A stretch of DNA of 62,800 nt from Myxococcaceae bacterium (GTDB lineage: Bacteria; Myxococcota; Myxococcia; Myxococcales; Myxococcaceae): assembly GCA_017881265.1 (NCBI GenBank), contig JADGRA010000055.1, positions 1-62,800 on the forward strand, written 5' to 3'. The notes beneath the pieces are model-generated. The model did not search any database and was not told where the DNA came from. It saw only the letters and a program-made list of their open reading frames with translations. A program made the translations under genes and the position numbers. Below, one piece after another: positions 49,659 through 61,209 of the stretch (position 1 is the stretch's first letter; each line of letters starts with the position of its first letter).

Positions 49659-51479
49659 TCAGCCTTTCGGCGGGTGGACAATACGCACGTGCAGTTCCTC
49701 CAGCTGACTCGGGTCCACGTCCCCCGGGGCGCCCGTCATGAGGTCCGCCCCCGTCTTCGTCTTAGGGAAGGGGATGACGTCGCGGAGCGAGTCGGCCCCG
49801 GTGGCCAGCATGACCAGGCGGTCCATCCCGAGGGCAATGCCCCCGTGCGGCGGGGCGCCGAACTTCAGGGCGTCCAGCAGGAAGCCAAACTTCTCCCGCG
49901 CTTCCGCCTCGGGGATGCCGAGGGCGGAGAAGACTTCCGACTGCACCTTCGGGTCGTGCAGCCGGATGCTGCCGCCGCCAATCTCGAAGCCGTTGAGGAC
50001 GACGTCGTAGCGGTGGCACTTCACCCGGCCCGGCTCGGTCTTCAAGAAGGGCAGGTCCTCGTCATGCGGACGGGTGAAGGCGTGGTGGGCGGCCACCCAG
50101 CGCCGCGACTCCTCGTCCCACTCGAAGAGGGGCGGGTCCACCACCCACAGGAATTCCCAGCGCCCGCCGCTGCCCACCTCCGGGATGAGGCCCAGCTTCT
50201 TCGCCAGGTGCACCCGGAGGTTGGCCATGACGGTCTGCACCAGCGCCTCGCGCCCAAACTGGAAGAGGAGGAGGTCGCCCGGCTTGGCGCCGCAGGCCTG
50301 GTTGATGGCCACCCGCAACTCGGCCGAGATGGTTTTCGACAAGGGCGACTGGGTCCACTCGCCCGACTCCCCCAACTTGGCGCGGGCCAGCCCCCGGGCC
50401 CCGCTGCCCTTGGCGAACTCCTCCAACTTGTCCGACTCGGCGCGGGACAGTGCCTGCGCGGCCGGGAGCACCATGGCCTTCACCATGCCCCCCTGCTCCA
50501 CCGCCTCCCACAGCATGGGCACGCCGCCGTCGGGCCCCCGGGCCTTCACCAGCTGCGTCAGCTCCACGTGCTCCAGCCCGAAGCGCATGTCCGGCTTGTC
50601 GTTGCCGAAGCGTCGCATGGACTCGTCGAAGGGCAGGCGGCGGAAGGGCGTCTTGACCTCCACCCCCAGCACCTCCTTCCACACCTTTTGGAGTAGCCCC
50701 TCGACGACGCCGAAGACGTCCTCCTGGGCGACGAAGCTCATCTCCAAGTCGACCTGGGTGAATTCCGGCTGGCGGTCCACCCGCACGCCCTCGTCGCGGA
50801 AGCACTTCACAATCTGGAAGTAGCGGTCGAAGCCCCCCACCATGAAGAGCTGCTTATACAGCTGCGGGCTCTCCGCCAGCGCGTAGAATTTCCCGGGGTT
50901 GGTGCGGCTCGGGACGAGGAAGTTGCGCGCCCCGCCCGGCGTGTACCGGCCGAGGAAGGGCGTCTCCAATTCCAGAAACCCGGTGTCCACCAGGTACTGC
51001 CGGGTGAGGGTGTTGACGCGGCTGCGCTGCGTCAGCATCGCCTGCAGAGGCCGGCGGCGCAGGTCGAGGTAGCGGAAGGCCAGCCGCTTCTCCTCGGTGG
51101 TGTCCACCGCGTCCTCGATGGGAAACGGCACCGGCTCGCTGCGGTTGAAGATGGTGAGGGCCGTGGCGCGCACCTCAATCTCCCCCGTCTTCATCTTCGG
51201 GTTGATGTTGGCGCCGCGCGAGGCCACCGTGCCCTGGATGCCGATGCAGAATTCCAGGCGCAGCGCGCCGGCCTGGCCGTGGGCCTCGGCGTCAATGTCC
51301 GGCTCGAACACCACCTGCGTCAGCCCCTCGCGGTCGCGCAAGTCGATGAAGACGGCGCCGCCGTGGTCGCGGCGGTTCTGCACCCAGCCGAAGAGGACGA
51401 CTTGCTTGCCCACGTCGGCGGCGGTGAGTTGCCCGCAGTTGTGGGTGCGCTTCACCTGCGTGATGAACGGGACGGACAT
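49659..51479 (-). CDS. aspS: aspartyl-tRNA synthetase
   Basis: A 606-residue class II synthetase of bacterial type. The OB anticodon-binding domain ('KQVVLFGWVQNRRDHGGAVF'), catalytic motif 2 ('KCFRDEGVRVDRQPEFTQVD') and motif 3 ('GIALGMDRLVMLATGADSLR') are present, with an inserted GAD domain. It charges tRNA-Asp; whether it also charges tRNA-Asn cannot be told here. ATG 51479 is the family-like start. It is followed by the lipoprotein gene and preceded by recJ on the same strand. Confidence 0.97.
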   Translation of the reverse strand: MSVPFITQVKRTHNCGQLTAADVGKQVVLFGWVQNRRDHGGAVFIDLRDREGLTQVVFEPDIDAEAHGQAGALRLEFCIGIQGTVASRGANINPKMKTGEIEVRATALTIFNRSEPVPFPIEDAVDTTEEKRLAFRYLDLRRRPLQAMLTQRSRVNTLTRQYLVDTGFLELETPFLGRYTPGGARNFLVPSRTNPGKFYALAESPQLYKQLFMVGGFDRYFQIVKCFRDEGVRVDRQPEFTQVDLEMSFVAQEDVFGVVEGLLQKVWKEVLGVEVKTPFRRLPFDESMRRFGNDKPDMRFGLEHVELTQLVKARGPDGGVPMLWEAVEQGGMVKAMVLPAAQALSRAESDKLEEFAKGSGARGLARAKLGESGEWTQSPLSKTISAELRVAINQACGAKPGDLLLFQFGREALVQTVMANLRVHLAKKLGLIPEVGSGGRWEFLWVVDPPLFEWDEESRRWVAAHHAFTRPHDEDLPFLKTEPGRVKCHRYDVVLNGFEIGGGSIRLHDPKVQSEVFSALGIPEAEAREKFGFLLDALKFGAPPHGGIALGMDRLVMLATGADSLRDVIPFPKTKTGADLMTGAPGDVDPSQLEELHVRIVHPPKG

Positions 51480-51512
51480 TGGGCGGCGCACCTTAGACGA
51501 GCTTGAAGCGCC

Positions 51513-53222
51513 CTAGGAAGCCACTCGCAAGTCCTTCAGCTTCAGGGCGACGCGCCGCTGGCCGCGGTACTCGTCCACCGTCGCCTGGAAGGCCAGGTCC
51601 ACCCGGCCGTCGGTCTCGCCGGCCCGCTCCGCCATGCCGAAGCCGATGGCGTCCAGCCCGGGAGCCTCGGGAAGCGACAGCTTCAGGTGCCCGGCGCCCC
51701 CGCGCTTGCTCTGCAGCACCCGGGAGCGCGCCCGCAGGCCCCGAGCCGCCAGCACCGGCTCCGGGTTGCCCTGGCCGAAGGGCCCCAGCACCGCCAGGCC
51801 CTCCACCGCCCGTTCCGTCAACTCAGAGGGCTCCACCAGCGCGTCCACCCGGCAGCGCGGCTCGAGGTCCTCCGCGGTAAGTAATTGCGCCGCCACGCGG
51901 CCAAACGCCTCCCGGAAGGCGGGAAGGCGCAGGCCCTCCACCGTCACCCCGGCCGCGGCGCGGTGCCCCCCGTACCGCAGCAGGTGCTCGGCGCAGCTGT
52001 CCAGGGCCTCCACCAGGTGGAACTTCTCAATGCTGCGCGCACTGCCCTTCCCCTGCCCGGCGTCCAGCGCCACCACCACCGTCGGCCGGTGCAGCCGTTC
52101 CACCACCCGGGCGGCGACAATGCCCACCACGCCTGGGTGCCAGTCCTCGCCCCACAGGACAAGGCCGCGCGCCGCTCCTTGCGCCTCCGCCTGTACCATC
52201 GCCGAGGTGAGGATGCGCTGCTCAATCAGTTGCCGCTCCTGGTTGGCCACGTCCAGGGCGTGCGCCAGCGGCCGCGCCTCCTCCAGGGTGGTGGCCCGCA
52301 AAAGCCGCAGGCCCAACGCCGCGTCGTCCAGGCGCCCGGCAGCGTTAATTCGGGGGCCCAGGCGGAAGCCCACCAGGCCACTCGTCACCGGTTGCTCCGG
52401 CAGCAACCCCGCCGCTTCCTTTAGAGCGCGGATGCCCGGGCGTCCGGCGCGCGAGAGGGCCACAAGGCCATGCTTCACCAGCACCCGGTTGACGCCGGTG
52501 AGGGGCACCACGTCGGCCACCGTGGCCAGCGCCACCAGGTCCAGCAGGGCCTTCAGGTTGGGCTCCGGCCGCCTCTCGAAGTGACCCGCCTCCCGCAGGG
52601 CCTTGCGCAGGGCCATGCACAGGGTGAAGGCCACCCCGGCCGCACACAGGTGGCGGGTGGGGTAGCCGCAGCCGTCCTGGTGTGGATTGAGCACCGCCAG
52701 CGCCGGCGGCAGCAGCGCCGGCACGCTGTGGTGGTCCACCACCACCACGTCCAGCCCCAAGTCCTTGGCCCGGCCCACCTCGGCCGCGGCAGTAATTCCA
52801 CAGTCCAGCGTCACCAGGACGGCCGTCCCGTCTTGGGCAATCCGCTCGGCCGCCGCCCGGTTCAGGCCGTAGCCGTCGCGGATGCGGTGGGGAATGCAGG
52901 TGGCCACGCGTGCCCCGCACTCCTCGAGGAAGAGCGAGGTGAGGGCGGTCGAGCACACCCCGTCCACGTCGTAGTCCCCGTACAGCGTCACCAATTCGCG
53001 GGCCCGGACGGCGCGCACCAGGCGGTCCACCGCCGGGCGCATGCCGCGCATGAGGAACGGGTCCGGCAAGGCCGAAAGGGTGTCGGCGAGGAATTGCGCC
53101 GCCGCCTCTGGTTCCCCGAGGCCGCGCGCCACCAGCACCCGGGCCGCCAGGCGGTCGACGCTGAGCGCCGTGGCGAGACGGTCCGCCTGAGCAGTGTCGA
53201 GACTCGGCAGAATCCAGCGCAG
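51513..53222 (-). CDS. recJ: single-strand-specific exonuclease RecJ
   Basis: A 5'-to-3' single-stranded DNA exonuclease of the DHH family. 'TLYGDYDVDGVCSTALTS', 'VLVTLDCGITAAAEV', 'VVVDHHSVP' and the DHHA1 motif 'RYGGHRAAAGVTVE' are intact. The conserved RecJ N-terminus 'RWILPSLDTAQADRLATALS' is readable in frame upstream of GTG 53138, but there is no ATG, GTG or TTG before it. The nearest start in line is CTG 53222, which gives 569 residues and begins at the family-like position. Purine-rich AAGGAGAGG lies 11 bases upstream. Otherwise the gene would start at GTG 53138 and lose about 28 residues. Confidence 0.93.
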   Translation of the reverse strand: MRWILPSLDTAQADRLATALSVDRLAARVLVARGLGEPEAAAQFLADTLSALPDPFLMRGMRPAVDRLVRAVRARELVTLYGDYDVDGVCSTALTSLFLEECGARVATCIPHRIRDGYGLNRAAAERIAQDGTAVLVTLDCGITAAAEVGRAKDLGLDVVVVDHHSVPALLPPALAVLNPHQDGCGYPTRHLCAAGVAFTLCMALRKALREAGHFERRPEPNLKALLDLVALATVADVVPLTGVNRVLVKHGLVALSRAGRPGIRALKEAAGLLPEQPVTSGLVGFRLGPRINAAGRLDDAALGLRLLRATTLEEARPLAHALDVANQERQLIEQRILTSAMVQAEAQGAARGLVLWGEDWHPGVVGIVAARVVERLHRPTVVVALDAGQGKGSARSIEKFHLVEALDSCAEHLLRYGGHRAAAGVTVEGLRLPAFREAFGRVAAQLLTAEDLEPRCRVDALVEPSELTERAVEGLAVLGPFGQGNPEPVLAARGLRARSRVLQSKRGGAGHLKLSLPEAPGLDAIGFGMAERAGETDGRVDLAFQATVDEYRGQRRVALKLKDLRVAS

Positions 53223-53331
53223 GCGGGGGGCGTCCTCTCCTTCTACGGGCAGAAGAGTTAGCCAACCAGTCTGACAGCCAGCGCCCTAGGCAGCCGGAGG
53301 GCTGGCATTGGGTGGGACGGACGGGACTGGT

Positions 53332-53805
53332 ATGGCTGTTTCCATGCACCTCGTCACCGAGCGACTGCAGCTTCGCCCGTGGACCACTGCAGACTTGGAT
53401 GCACTCCACCAGCTGTGGAGCGACCCGACCACCATTTGGTGGGGAGCGCATGTGTCGCTCGAGCAGACGCGCGAATTGCTGCAGCAAATCGAGCGTGAGG
53501 GCGGATGGTGGGCGGTCGAGTACGCGGGACAGGTCGTCGGAAACGTCTTCCTGCGGCCCTCCCATCACGACCCGGAGGCGCTGGAACTCGGCTACCACCT
53601 CCGTTCCCCGTACTGGGGCCAGGGCTTCGCGACCGAGGCAGCGCGGGCGCTCCTGGCGACGACTTCCGGGAAGCTCATCGAAGCCATCGTCGTTCCCGAC
53701 AACGCTCGCTCACAAGCTGTGGTGCGAAAGCTGGGCTTCACCGTCGGAGGACAACGCACGCACGCAGGAGCCCTCCACGACGTTTGGCAGCTCCAGCGGA
53801 GCTGA
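53332..53805 (+). CDS. GNAT-family N-acetyltransferase
   Basis: A 157-residue GNAT of the RimJ/RimL type. The N-terminus 'TERLQLRPWTTADLDALHQL', 'GNVFLRPSHHDPEALELGYH' and the acetyl-CoA loop 'YWGQGFATEAARALL' are visible, ending in 'NARSQAVVRKLGFTVGGQ'. Substrate is unknown: ribosomal protein, peptide or small amine. ATG 53332 chosen; ATG 53344 is 4 codons later and also possible. It is divergent from recJ and convergent with secF. Confidence 0.85.
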   Translation: MAVSMHLVTERLQLRPWTTADLDALHQLWSDPTTIWWGAHVSLEQTRELLQQIEREGGWWAVEYAGQVVGNVFLRPSHHDPEALELGYHLRSPYWGQGFATEAARALLATTSGKLIEAIVVPDNARSQAVVRKLGFTVGGQRTHAGALHDVWQLQRS

Positions 53806-53807
53806 CG

Positions 53808-53826
53808 TCCGGGGGCCCCGCCCGGA
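53808..53826. terminator. stem between GNAT and secF genes
   Basis: TCCGGG/CCCGGA form a perfect 6-base-pair stem around a 7-base loop in the 29-base gap between two convergent genes. No T tract. Confidence 0.4.
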
Positions 53827-53834
53827 GCGGCACA

Positions 53835-54995
53835 TCAACCGGCGTGGATGACGCCCGTGGACTTCGCCGCGCGGGCCCGGGCCGCGGCGCGCTGGTCAAT
53901 CCAGATGGTGAGGGGGCTCGCGATGTACACCGAGGAGTACGTGCCGACGATGATGCCTACCAGCATGGCCATGGCGAAGTCCCAGATTTCGCCCACCCCA
54001 AAAATCAAGAGTCCCACCAAACTCAACGCGGTGACGCCCGAGGTGAGGATGGTGCGGGACAGGGTCTCATTGACGGCAATGTTGATGATGTCCGGCAGCG
54101 GCTTGCCGCGATACTTCGCCATCTCCTCGCGGATGCGGTCGTAAATAACAATCGTGTCGTTGATGGAGTAGCCGGTGACGGTGAGGAGCGCGGCGATGGA
54201 GGTGAGGTTGAACTCCCGGCGCGTCACCAGGTAGTAGCCGGCGACCATGATGACGTCGTGCACCATGGCCAGCACCGCGCCCGGCGCGAACTTGAGGTCG
54301 AAGCGGAAGGCCACGTACAGAAGAATGGCCACCATCGAGTAGACGAGGGCGGCCAGGCCCTTGTTCCGCAACTCCTTGCCCACCTGCGGCCCGACGTAGT
54401 CGATGCGCTGGGTGGTGAAGTCCGGCGCGGGAAGGCCCTTGCTCAGTCCCTGCGTAATGCGGTCCGCCATGCCCGAGGCCACAATCTGGTAGTCCTGCCC
54501 GCCGCCCTGCGCCGGGCCGAGGTCCCGCACTTCCTTGACGCCCAGGCCGGCCGCGGCGACGGCCGCGCGCACCGTCTCCGGCTGCAGCTTGCTCGTGCTG
54601 CGGAAGTTGATGAGGCCGTTCTCGACGTCGGTGAAGAAGTTGCTGGTCTCCCCCATCCCCTGCAAGGCCTTCAGCACCGCCTGCGCATTCTCCGCCGTCA
54701 GCTGGGTGGTACCCCCCAGCCGCAGCAGGAAGCTGTTCTCGCTCGCCGCGCCGATGCCCTGCACGCTGACGTCCTTCAGGCCCGCCGCCTCCGCCCGGGC
54801 GCGCACCTCGTCGGCCCGCACCGGGTGGTTGAACTTCAGCTCCACCACCGTGCCGCCGGCGAAGTCGACGCCGAAGTTGAAGCCCACCGTCAAGAGGCCC
54901 ACCAGGATGGCCAGGTTGAGGACGGTGGAGATGAAGACCGCCGGCCGGCGCTTGCCGATGAAGTCGATGTTCGGGGTTTTCTTGAGAATCCGCAT
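53835..54995 (-). CDS. secF: protein translocase subunit SecF
   Basis: A 386-residue inner-membrane protein with six spans. 'FNFGVDFAGGTVVELKF' marks the first periplasmic part. 'RIDYVGPQVGKEL', 'SIAALLTVTGYSINDTIVIYDRIR' and 'NETLSRTILTSGVTAL' are SecF hallmarks. With SecD it uses the proton gradient to help pull proteins across the membrane. It starts 5 bases after the secD stop, so yajC-secD-secF is one operon. Confidence 0.97.
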   Translation of the reverse strand: MRILKKTPNIDFIGKRRPAVFISTVLNLAILVGLLTVGFNFGVDFAGGTVVELKFNHPVRADEVRARAEAAGLKDVSVQGIGAASENSFLLRLGGTTQLTAENAQAVLKALQGMGETSNFFTDVENGLINFRSTSKLQPETVRAAVAAAGLGVKEVRDLGPAQGGGQDYQIVASGMADRITQGLSKGLPAPDFTTQRIDYVGPQVGKELRNKGLAALVYSMVAILLYVAFRFDLKFAPGAVLAMVHDVIMVAGYYLVTRREFNLTSIAALLTVTGYSINDTIVIYDRIREEMAKYRGKPLPDIINIAVNETLSRTILTSGVTALSLVGLLIFGVGEIWDFAMAMLVGIIVGTYSSVYIASPLTIWIDQRAAARARAAKSTGVIHAG

Positions 54996-55000
54996 GCGGG

Positions 55001-56767
55001 CTAGACCGAGACCGTCTGGGCGTTCCGCCCGTGCACGAGGTAGGTGGTGATGGTGCGGGTCACCACGATGGAGGTAAAGAGCGAGGCCAGGATGCCGATG
55101 ATGAGGGAGGTGGCGAAGCCACGCACCGGCCCCGTCCCGGTGAGCAGCAGGATGACCCCGGCGATGAGGGTGGTCACGTGCGCGTCGAAGATGGTCCAGA
55201 AGGCCCGGTCATACCCCTGGTCCACCGCCGCCCGCGGGCTGCGGCCGTGGTCCAGCTCCTCGCGGATACGTTCATTGATGAGGACGTTGGCGTCGACGGC
55301 AATCCCCAGCGTGAGCACGAAGCCGGCGATGCCCGGAAGGGTGAGGGTGGCGTTGAAGAGCGCCAGCCCGGCCAGGATGAGCAGGCCGTTGAGGAGAAGC
55401 GCCGCATCGGCGATGAGGCCTGCGCCGCGGTAGTAGACGGCCATGAAGACCACCACCAGGGCCAGGCCCACCACCGCCGCCAGGCTCCCCTTGCGGATGA
55501 GCTCATCCCCCAGGCTCGCCCCCACCTGGCGGATTTCGCCCACTGTCACCGGCGCCGGAAGCGCGCCCGCCTTGAGGACCAGGGCCAGATTGTCGGCCTC
55601 CTGGCGCTGCTCGTTGTAGGACTTGCTCGTGCCGCGGCCCAGCGTAATCCGCGCCCGGCCGTTGGGAATCTTCTCGTTGATGCGCGGCGCGGAGTTGACG
55701 TTCTCGTCCAGGACAATCGCCATGCGCTTGCCGACGTTGGCCTCGGTGAGCCGGCCGAACTCCAGGCCGCCTTGGGTGTCGAAGGAGAGGTTGACTTCGA
55801 ATTCCCCCAGCTGTCCCACCGACGCGTCGGCCCCCGCCAGGCTCTCGCCGGTCAGCGGCACCGTCTTGTCCACCAGGTAGGTGCGGTAGGCCTCGCAGGC
55901 CCCCTTCTTCGTCCGGGAGGGCACGCATTCCAGCAGCACCTCGCGGCCGGCGGGCGTCTTCGGCCGCGCGTAGGCGAGCAGCGGCTCGCGCTCCGGGCCC
56001 TGCAGCTGCTCAAACCCCTCCACCTGGGTGAGGGTGATTCCCGAGTCGGCCGGCGGCGGCGTCTGGGCGTACAGCTGCTTGAAGTACGGGCTGGCGTCGT
56101 CCACCATCCGGAACTCCAGCTGGGCGGTGGTGCCAATCAGTTCCTTGGCCTGCTCCGGGTCCTGGCGGCCGGGAAGCGAAATCTGGATGGAGTCCGTGCC
56201 CAGCTTGCGCACGTCCACCTCGGCCACGCCCCACTTGTCGATGCGCCGGCGGATGACGAGCATCGCCTGGTCGACCGACTCCTCCTTGAAGCGCGCCACC
56301 TGGGCGTCCTTCAGCCCCAGGACCAGCTTCGGGCCCTCGCGCGAGACGACGCTGAAGTCCTCGAAGCCTTTGAGCTCCTTCTCCATGCCGTCCATCTCGG
56401 CGGCGTCCTTCGCCACAATCGTCAGCTGCAGCCGCTCGCGGTTCGCGTCGATGCTGACCGGGGCCAGGCCCTTGTCCCGCAGGTAGTTGGAGATTTGCAC
56501 CCCGCGCCGTTCCACCCGCTTCTGCAGCGCGGTCTTGGTGTCCACCTGCAGCACCATGTGGATGCCGCCCTGCAGGTCGAGCCCGAGGTTCAGCCGGTGG
56601 TTGGGGAAGCGGTCCCAGGCGGGCAGCTTCTCGGCGAGCAGCTTGAGGTCATTGCGCTGCGCCCGGGGCAGGACGAAGAAGGAGTAGTAGCTGGGCACCA
56701 GGTACCAGACCGACCCGGCCGTCACCAGAAGGATGATGAGGACGTTCCGCCACCAACTGCGGTCCAT
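55001..56767 (-). CDS. secD: protein translocase subunit SecD
   Basis: A 588-residue inner-membrane protein. 'LNLGLDLQGGIHMVLQVD' opens the first periplasmic domain. 'LIGTTAQLEFR', 'LVLKAGALPAPV' and the C-terminal membrane half 'LTLGIAVDANVLINERIREEL' are SecD signatures. Six spans are predicted, one at the N-terminus. ATG 56767 overlaps the last base of the yajC stop (TGATG), implying translational coupling; a GTG one codon earlier is also in frame. It works with SecF and YajC as an accessory to SecYEG. Confidence 0.97.
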   Translation of the reverse strand: MDRSWWRNVLIILLVTAGSVWYLVPSYYSFFVLPRAQRNDLKLLAEKLPAWDRFPNHRLNLGLDLQGGIHMVLQVDTKTALQKRVERRGVQISNYLRDKGLAPVSIDANRERLQLTIVAKDAAEMDGMEKELKGFEDFSVVSREGPKLVLGLKDAQVARFKEESVDQAMLVIRRRIDKWGVAEVDVRKLGTDSIQISLPGRQDPEQAKELIGTTAQLEFRMVDDASPYFKQLYAQTPPPADSGITLTQVEGFEQLQGPEREPLLAYARPKTPAGREVLLECVPSRTKKGACEAYRTYLVDKTVPLTGESLAGADASVGQLGEFEVNLSFDTQGGLEFGRLTEANVGKRMAIVLDENVNSAPRINEKIPNGRARITLGRGTSKSYNEQRQEADNLALVLKAGALPAPVTVGEIRQVGASLGDELIRKGSLAAVVGLALVVVFMAVYYRGAGLIADAALLLNGLLILAGLALFNATLTLPGIAGFVLTLGIAVDANVLINERIREELDHGRSPRAAVDQGYDRAFWTIFDAHVTTLIAGVILLLTGTGPVRGFATSLIIGILASLFTSIVVTRTITTYLVHGRNAQTVSV

Positions 56768-57105
56768 CACTTCTCCTCTTTCTTGTCCTCGGCCTTGGGC
56801 GCCTCGACGTTGGACGTCACCCGCTGCACGCTGGACTTCAGGACGCGGAGTTTCACTCCCTGCGCCACCTCCAGCTTCAACTCCCGGTCGGAGATTTCAG
56901 CGATTTTTCCAATCAGGCCCCCGGAGGTCTCCACGCCATCGCCCTTCTTGAGTCCGGCCAGCAGCGCTCGGTGCTCCTTGAGCTGCTTCTGCTGCGGCCG
57001 AATCATCAGGAAGTACATGATGGCAATCATTCCCCCGAAGAAGACGAAGGTCATGTAGCCCTGCGCTCCGCCCGTCTGGGCGAGCAGCACGAAGTCGTGG
57101 TGCAC
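56767..57105 (-). CDS. yajC: preprotein translocase subunit YajC
   Basis: A 112-residue single-span protein. The membrane helix is 'GYMTFVFFGGMIAIMYFLMI', followed by 'RPQQKQLKEHRALLAGLKKG' and a beta-rich part. The C-terminal tail is charged ('EDKKEEK'). GTG 57105 was chosen because GGAG precedes it 9 bases away and the family start is short. It is the first gene of the yajC-secD-secF operon. The upstream gap (57106-57379) holds a strong stem. Confidence 0.92.
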   Translation of the reverse strand: MHHDFVLLAQTGGAQGYMTFVFFGGMIAIMYFLMIRPQQKQLKEHRALLAGLKKGDGVETSGGLIGKIAEISDRELKLEVAQGVKLRVLKSSVQRVTSNVEAPKAEDKKEEK

Positions 57106-57267
57106 GGTGGGTGTCTCCTCCCAAGGGGCTGCCCCCGGGGGAAAAATGGCGGGGGCAGCGTTTACCGGAGGTGGCTGCCCAGCACAAGACACGCAGCGGT
57201 GTTTCCGGCGCAGGCCTTGCAGCGGATCAGCGGTGGATCAGAAGCCCGCCCCCGAACGGCCGTTCAG

Positions 57268-57306
57268 CCCGCGCGCTTTCCCCAAGGGAAGGGCCCCGCG
57301 CGCGGG
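57268..57306. terminator. stem-loop in the gap between SDR and yajC genes
   Basis: CCCGCGCGC (57268-57276) and GCGCGCGGG (57298-57306) form a perfect 9-base-pair stem around 21 bases that include a smaller nested stem. Both flanking genes are on the minus strand, so it could end the SDR transcript or lie in the yajC leader. It has no T tract. Confidence 0.4.
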
Positions 57307-57379
57307 TGGCCCCGGCGCAGGGCCCCTAGGGCGAGGGGACGTCCGGGGCGGATCAGCTTCTCCCCCCGGGGCAGAAGCG

Positions 57380-58129
57380 TCATTGCGCGGTGAGGCCGCC
57401 GTCCACCGTCAGCAGCTGCCCGACGACGAAGGGGGCCGAGGCCAGGTACAGCACCGCCTCAGCAATGTCCTCCACCCGGCCCGGGCTGCCCGCCGGCACG
57501 GCCGACTTGGCGAAGGCGCGGAAATTGTCCTGCGAGCCGAACATCCGCCCCGTCATGTCCGTCAGGGTAGGTCCGGGCGAGACGGCATTCACCCGCACCC
57601 CGGACTTGATGAACTCGATGGCGGCCGTGCGCGTCAGCGTGTGCACCGCGCCCTTGCTGGCCGAGTACAGCGTCGTCCCGGCCATGCCGATGTCCGCGAC
57701 GACGGAGCCGTTGTTGACGATGGCTCCCTTCGTCTTGGCCAGGTGCGGCAGCGCGTGTTTCATGAGCAGCCAAACCGCCTTCACGTTGGTGAGGAAGGTG
57801 GCGTCGAAGTCCACGCCGGAGAGTTCCGCGATGGGGCCATTCTTCCCCTCGATGCCGGCGTTGTTGAAGAGGACGTCCAGTTGCCCGTACGTCTTCACCG
57901 CGTGGGCCACGGCCGCGGTGATGTCCGCTTCCTTGGAGACGTCCGTCCGGACGAAGCTGGCCGTGCCGCCGGCCGCCTGGATGGCCTTCGCCACCTTGAC
58001 GCCCTCCTCCTCGCGTCGCGCGGCGATGACCACCTTTGCCCCCTCCCGGGCGAAGGCCAGCGCCGTCGCCTCGCCGATGCCACTGCTTCCGCCCGTCACC
58101 AGCGCCACTTTTCCGTCGAAACGCTTCAT
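57380..58129 (-). CDS. short-chain dehydrogenase/reductase
   Basis: A 249-residue classical SDR. The cofactor motif is 'VTGGSSGIGEA', with an 'AARREEEG' segment that fits NADP preference. 'NNAGIEG' is the structural motif and the active site is Ser in 'NGSVVAD' and Tyr/Lys in 'YSASKG'. ATG 58129 has AAGGAG about 9 bases before it. Substrate is unknown. It is divergent from a TetR-family regulator whose operator lies in between, so it is likely controlled by that regulator. Confidence 0.92.
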   Translation of the reverse strand: MKRFDGKVALVTGGSSGIGEATALAFAREGAKVVIAARREEEGVKVAKAIQAAGGTASFVRTDVSKEADITAAVAHAVKTYGQLDVLFNNAGIEGKNGPIAELSGVDFDATFLTNVKAVWLLMKHALPHLAKTKGAIVNNGSVVADIGMAGTTLYSASKGAVHTLTRTAAIEFIKSGVRVNAVSPGPTLTDMTGRMFGSQDNFRAFAKSAVPAGSPGRVEDIAEAVLYLASAPFVVGQLLTVDGGLTAQ

Positions 58130-58204
58130 CTGCCTGCTCCTTGCCAAGGGGTTTCACTCCGGCCTTTCCAAAAGGGCACGGAAGCCACACACCTTGTAAG
58201 AGTT

Positions 58205-58222
58205 ATGGAACGTTCGTTCCAT
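58205..58222. promoter_or_regulatory. TetR operator between SDR and TetR genes
   Basis: A perfect 18-base palindrome, ATGGAACG, TT, CGTTCCAT, lies in the 171-base divergent gap. Symmetry and size suit a TetR-family dimer. It should control the SDR gene and probably the regulator itself. Confidence 0.75.
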
Positions 58223-58300
58223 TCAATCGACGTGACAGCCCTGACGCCCGTGTTTCCAGGGCGTTAGACTGGGGGGCAATCCCTTTGGGGACGCTGCGCC

Positions 58301-58897
58301 ATGGCGAGACCGAAAGCCTTCGACACCGAGCAGGCCCTGGACGCGGCGGTGCGCCTCTTCTGGGAGCGCGGCTACGAGGCCACCAGCGTCCAGGACCTGG
58401 TGGACACCCTGGGCATCAACCGGGCCAGCCTCTACAGCACCTTCGGCGACAAGGCCCGCCTCTTCGCGGCCGTCATCGAACGCTACGGCCACCAGGTGCG
58501 GGCCGTCGTGGCTGGGGAACTCGCCCCCCCGCACGCCGGGCGGGAGGCGGTGGCCCGTTACCTGGAGGCCGTCATCCAGGTGGGCAGCCGGCCCAGCAGC
58601 CCGCGCGGCTGCCTCCTGTTGAATACGGCCCTCACCTGCACCACCGCCCCGCCGGAGCTGCTCGAGCGGGCCGCGGCCTCCGTCCGGGGAAGTGAGGGCG
58701 CCCTGCTGGCGGCCCTCCGGCGGGACCCGCAGCTCTCCGGGCGCAAGGACGTGCGCGCCCTGGCCCGCTTCTTCGCCGCCGAAAGCCACGGCCTGGCCGT
58801 GCTGGCCCGGGCCGGCGTCAAGCCGGCCCAGCTGCGCGAGGCGGCCGCCGTCGCCCTGCGCGTGCTGGACGCGCCCGGCCCCGGGCCAACGCACTGA
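58301..58897 (+). CDS. TetR/AcrR-family transcriptional regulator
   Basis: A 198-residue repressor-type protein. The N-terminal helix-turn-helix is 'RPKAFDTEQALDAAVRLFWE' followed by 'YEATSVQDLVDTLGINRASLYSTFG', the classic TetR pattern. The C-terminal ligand domain includes a 'GCLLLNTALTC' cysteine pair, as in the AcrR subgroup. It is divergent from an SDR gene with a palindromic operator between. Ligand unknown. Confidence 0.93.
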   Translation: MARPKAFDTEQALDAAVRLFWERGYEATSVQDLVDTLGINRASLYSTFGDKARLFAAVIERYGHQVRAVVAGELAPPHAGREAVARYLEAVIQVGSRPSSPRGCLLLNTALTCTTAPPELLERAAASVRGSEGALLAALRRDPQLSGRKDVRALARFFAAESHGLAVLARAGVKPAQLREAAAVALRVLDAPGPGPTH

Positions 58898-58937
58898 CGG
58901 CCCCGCCCCCGGGTTTCACCCCCCCCCGCCGGCCTGT

Positions 58938-61165
<2,228 letters not shown>

Positions 61166-61209
61166 GGGCAGACCGCTGCTTTTACCCCACCCACTCCCAA
61201 GGGGAGGCC

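Noticed and set aside
57254-57265. 12-base palindrome GAACGGCCGTTC upstream of yajC
   Set aside because: Palindromes of this length are expected by chance many times in 62.8 kb; no supporting context.
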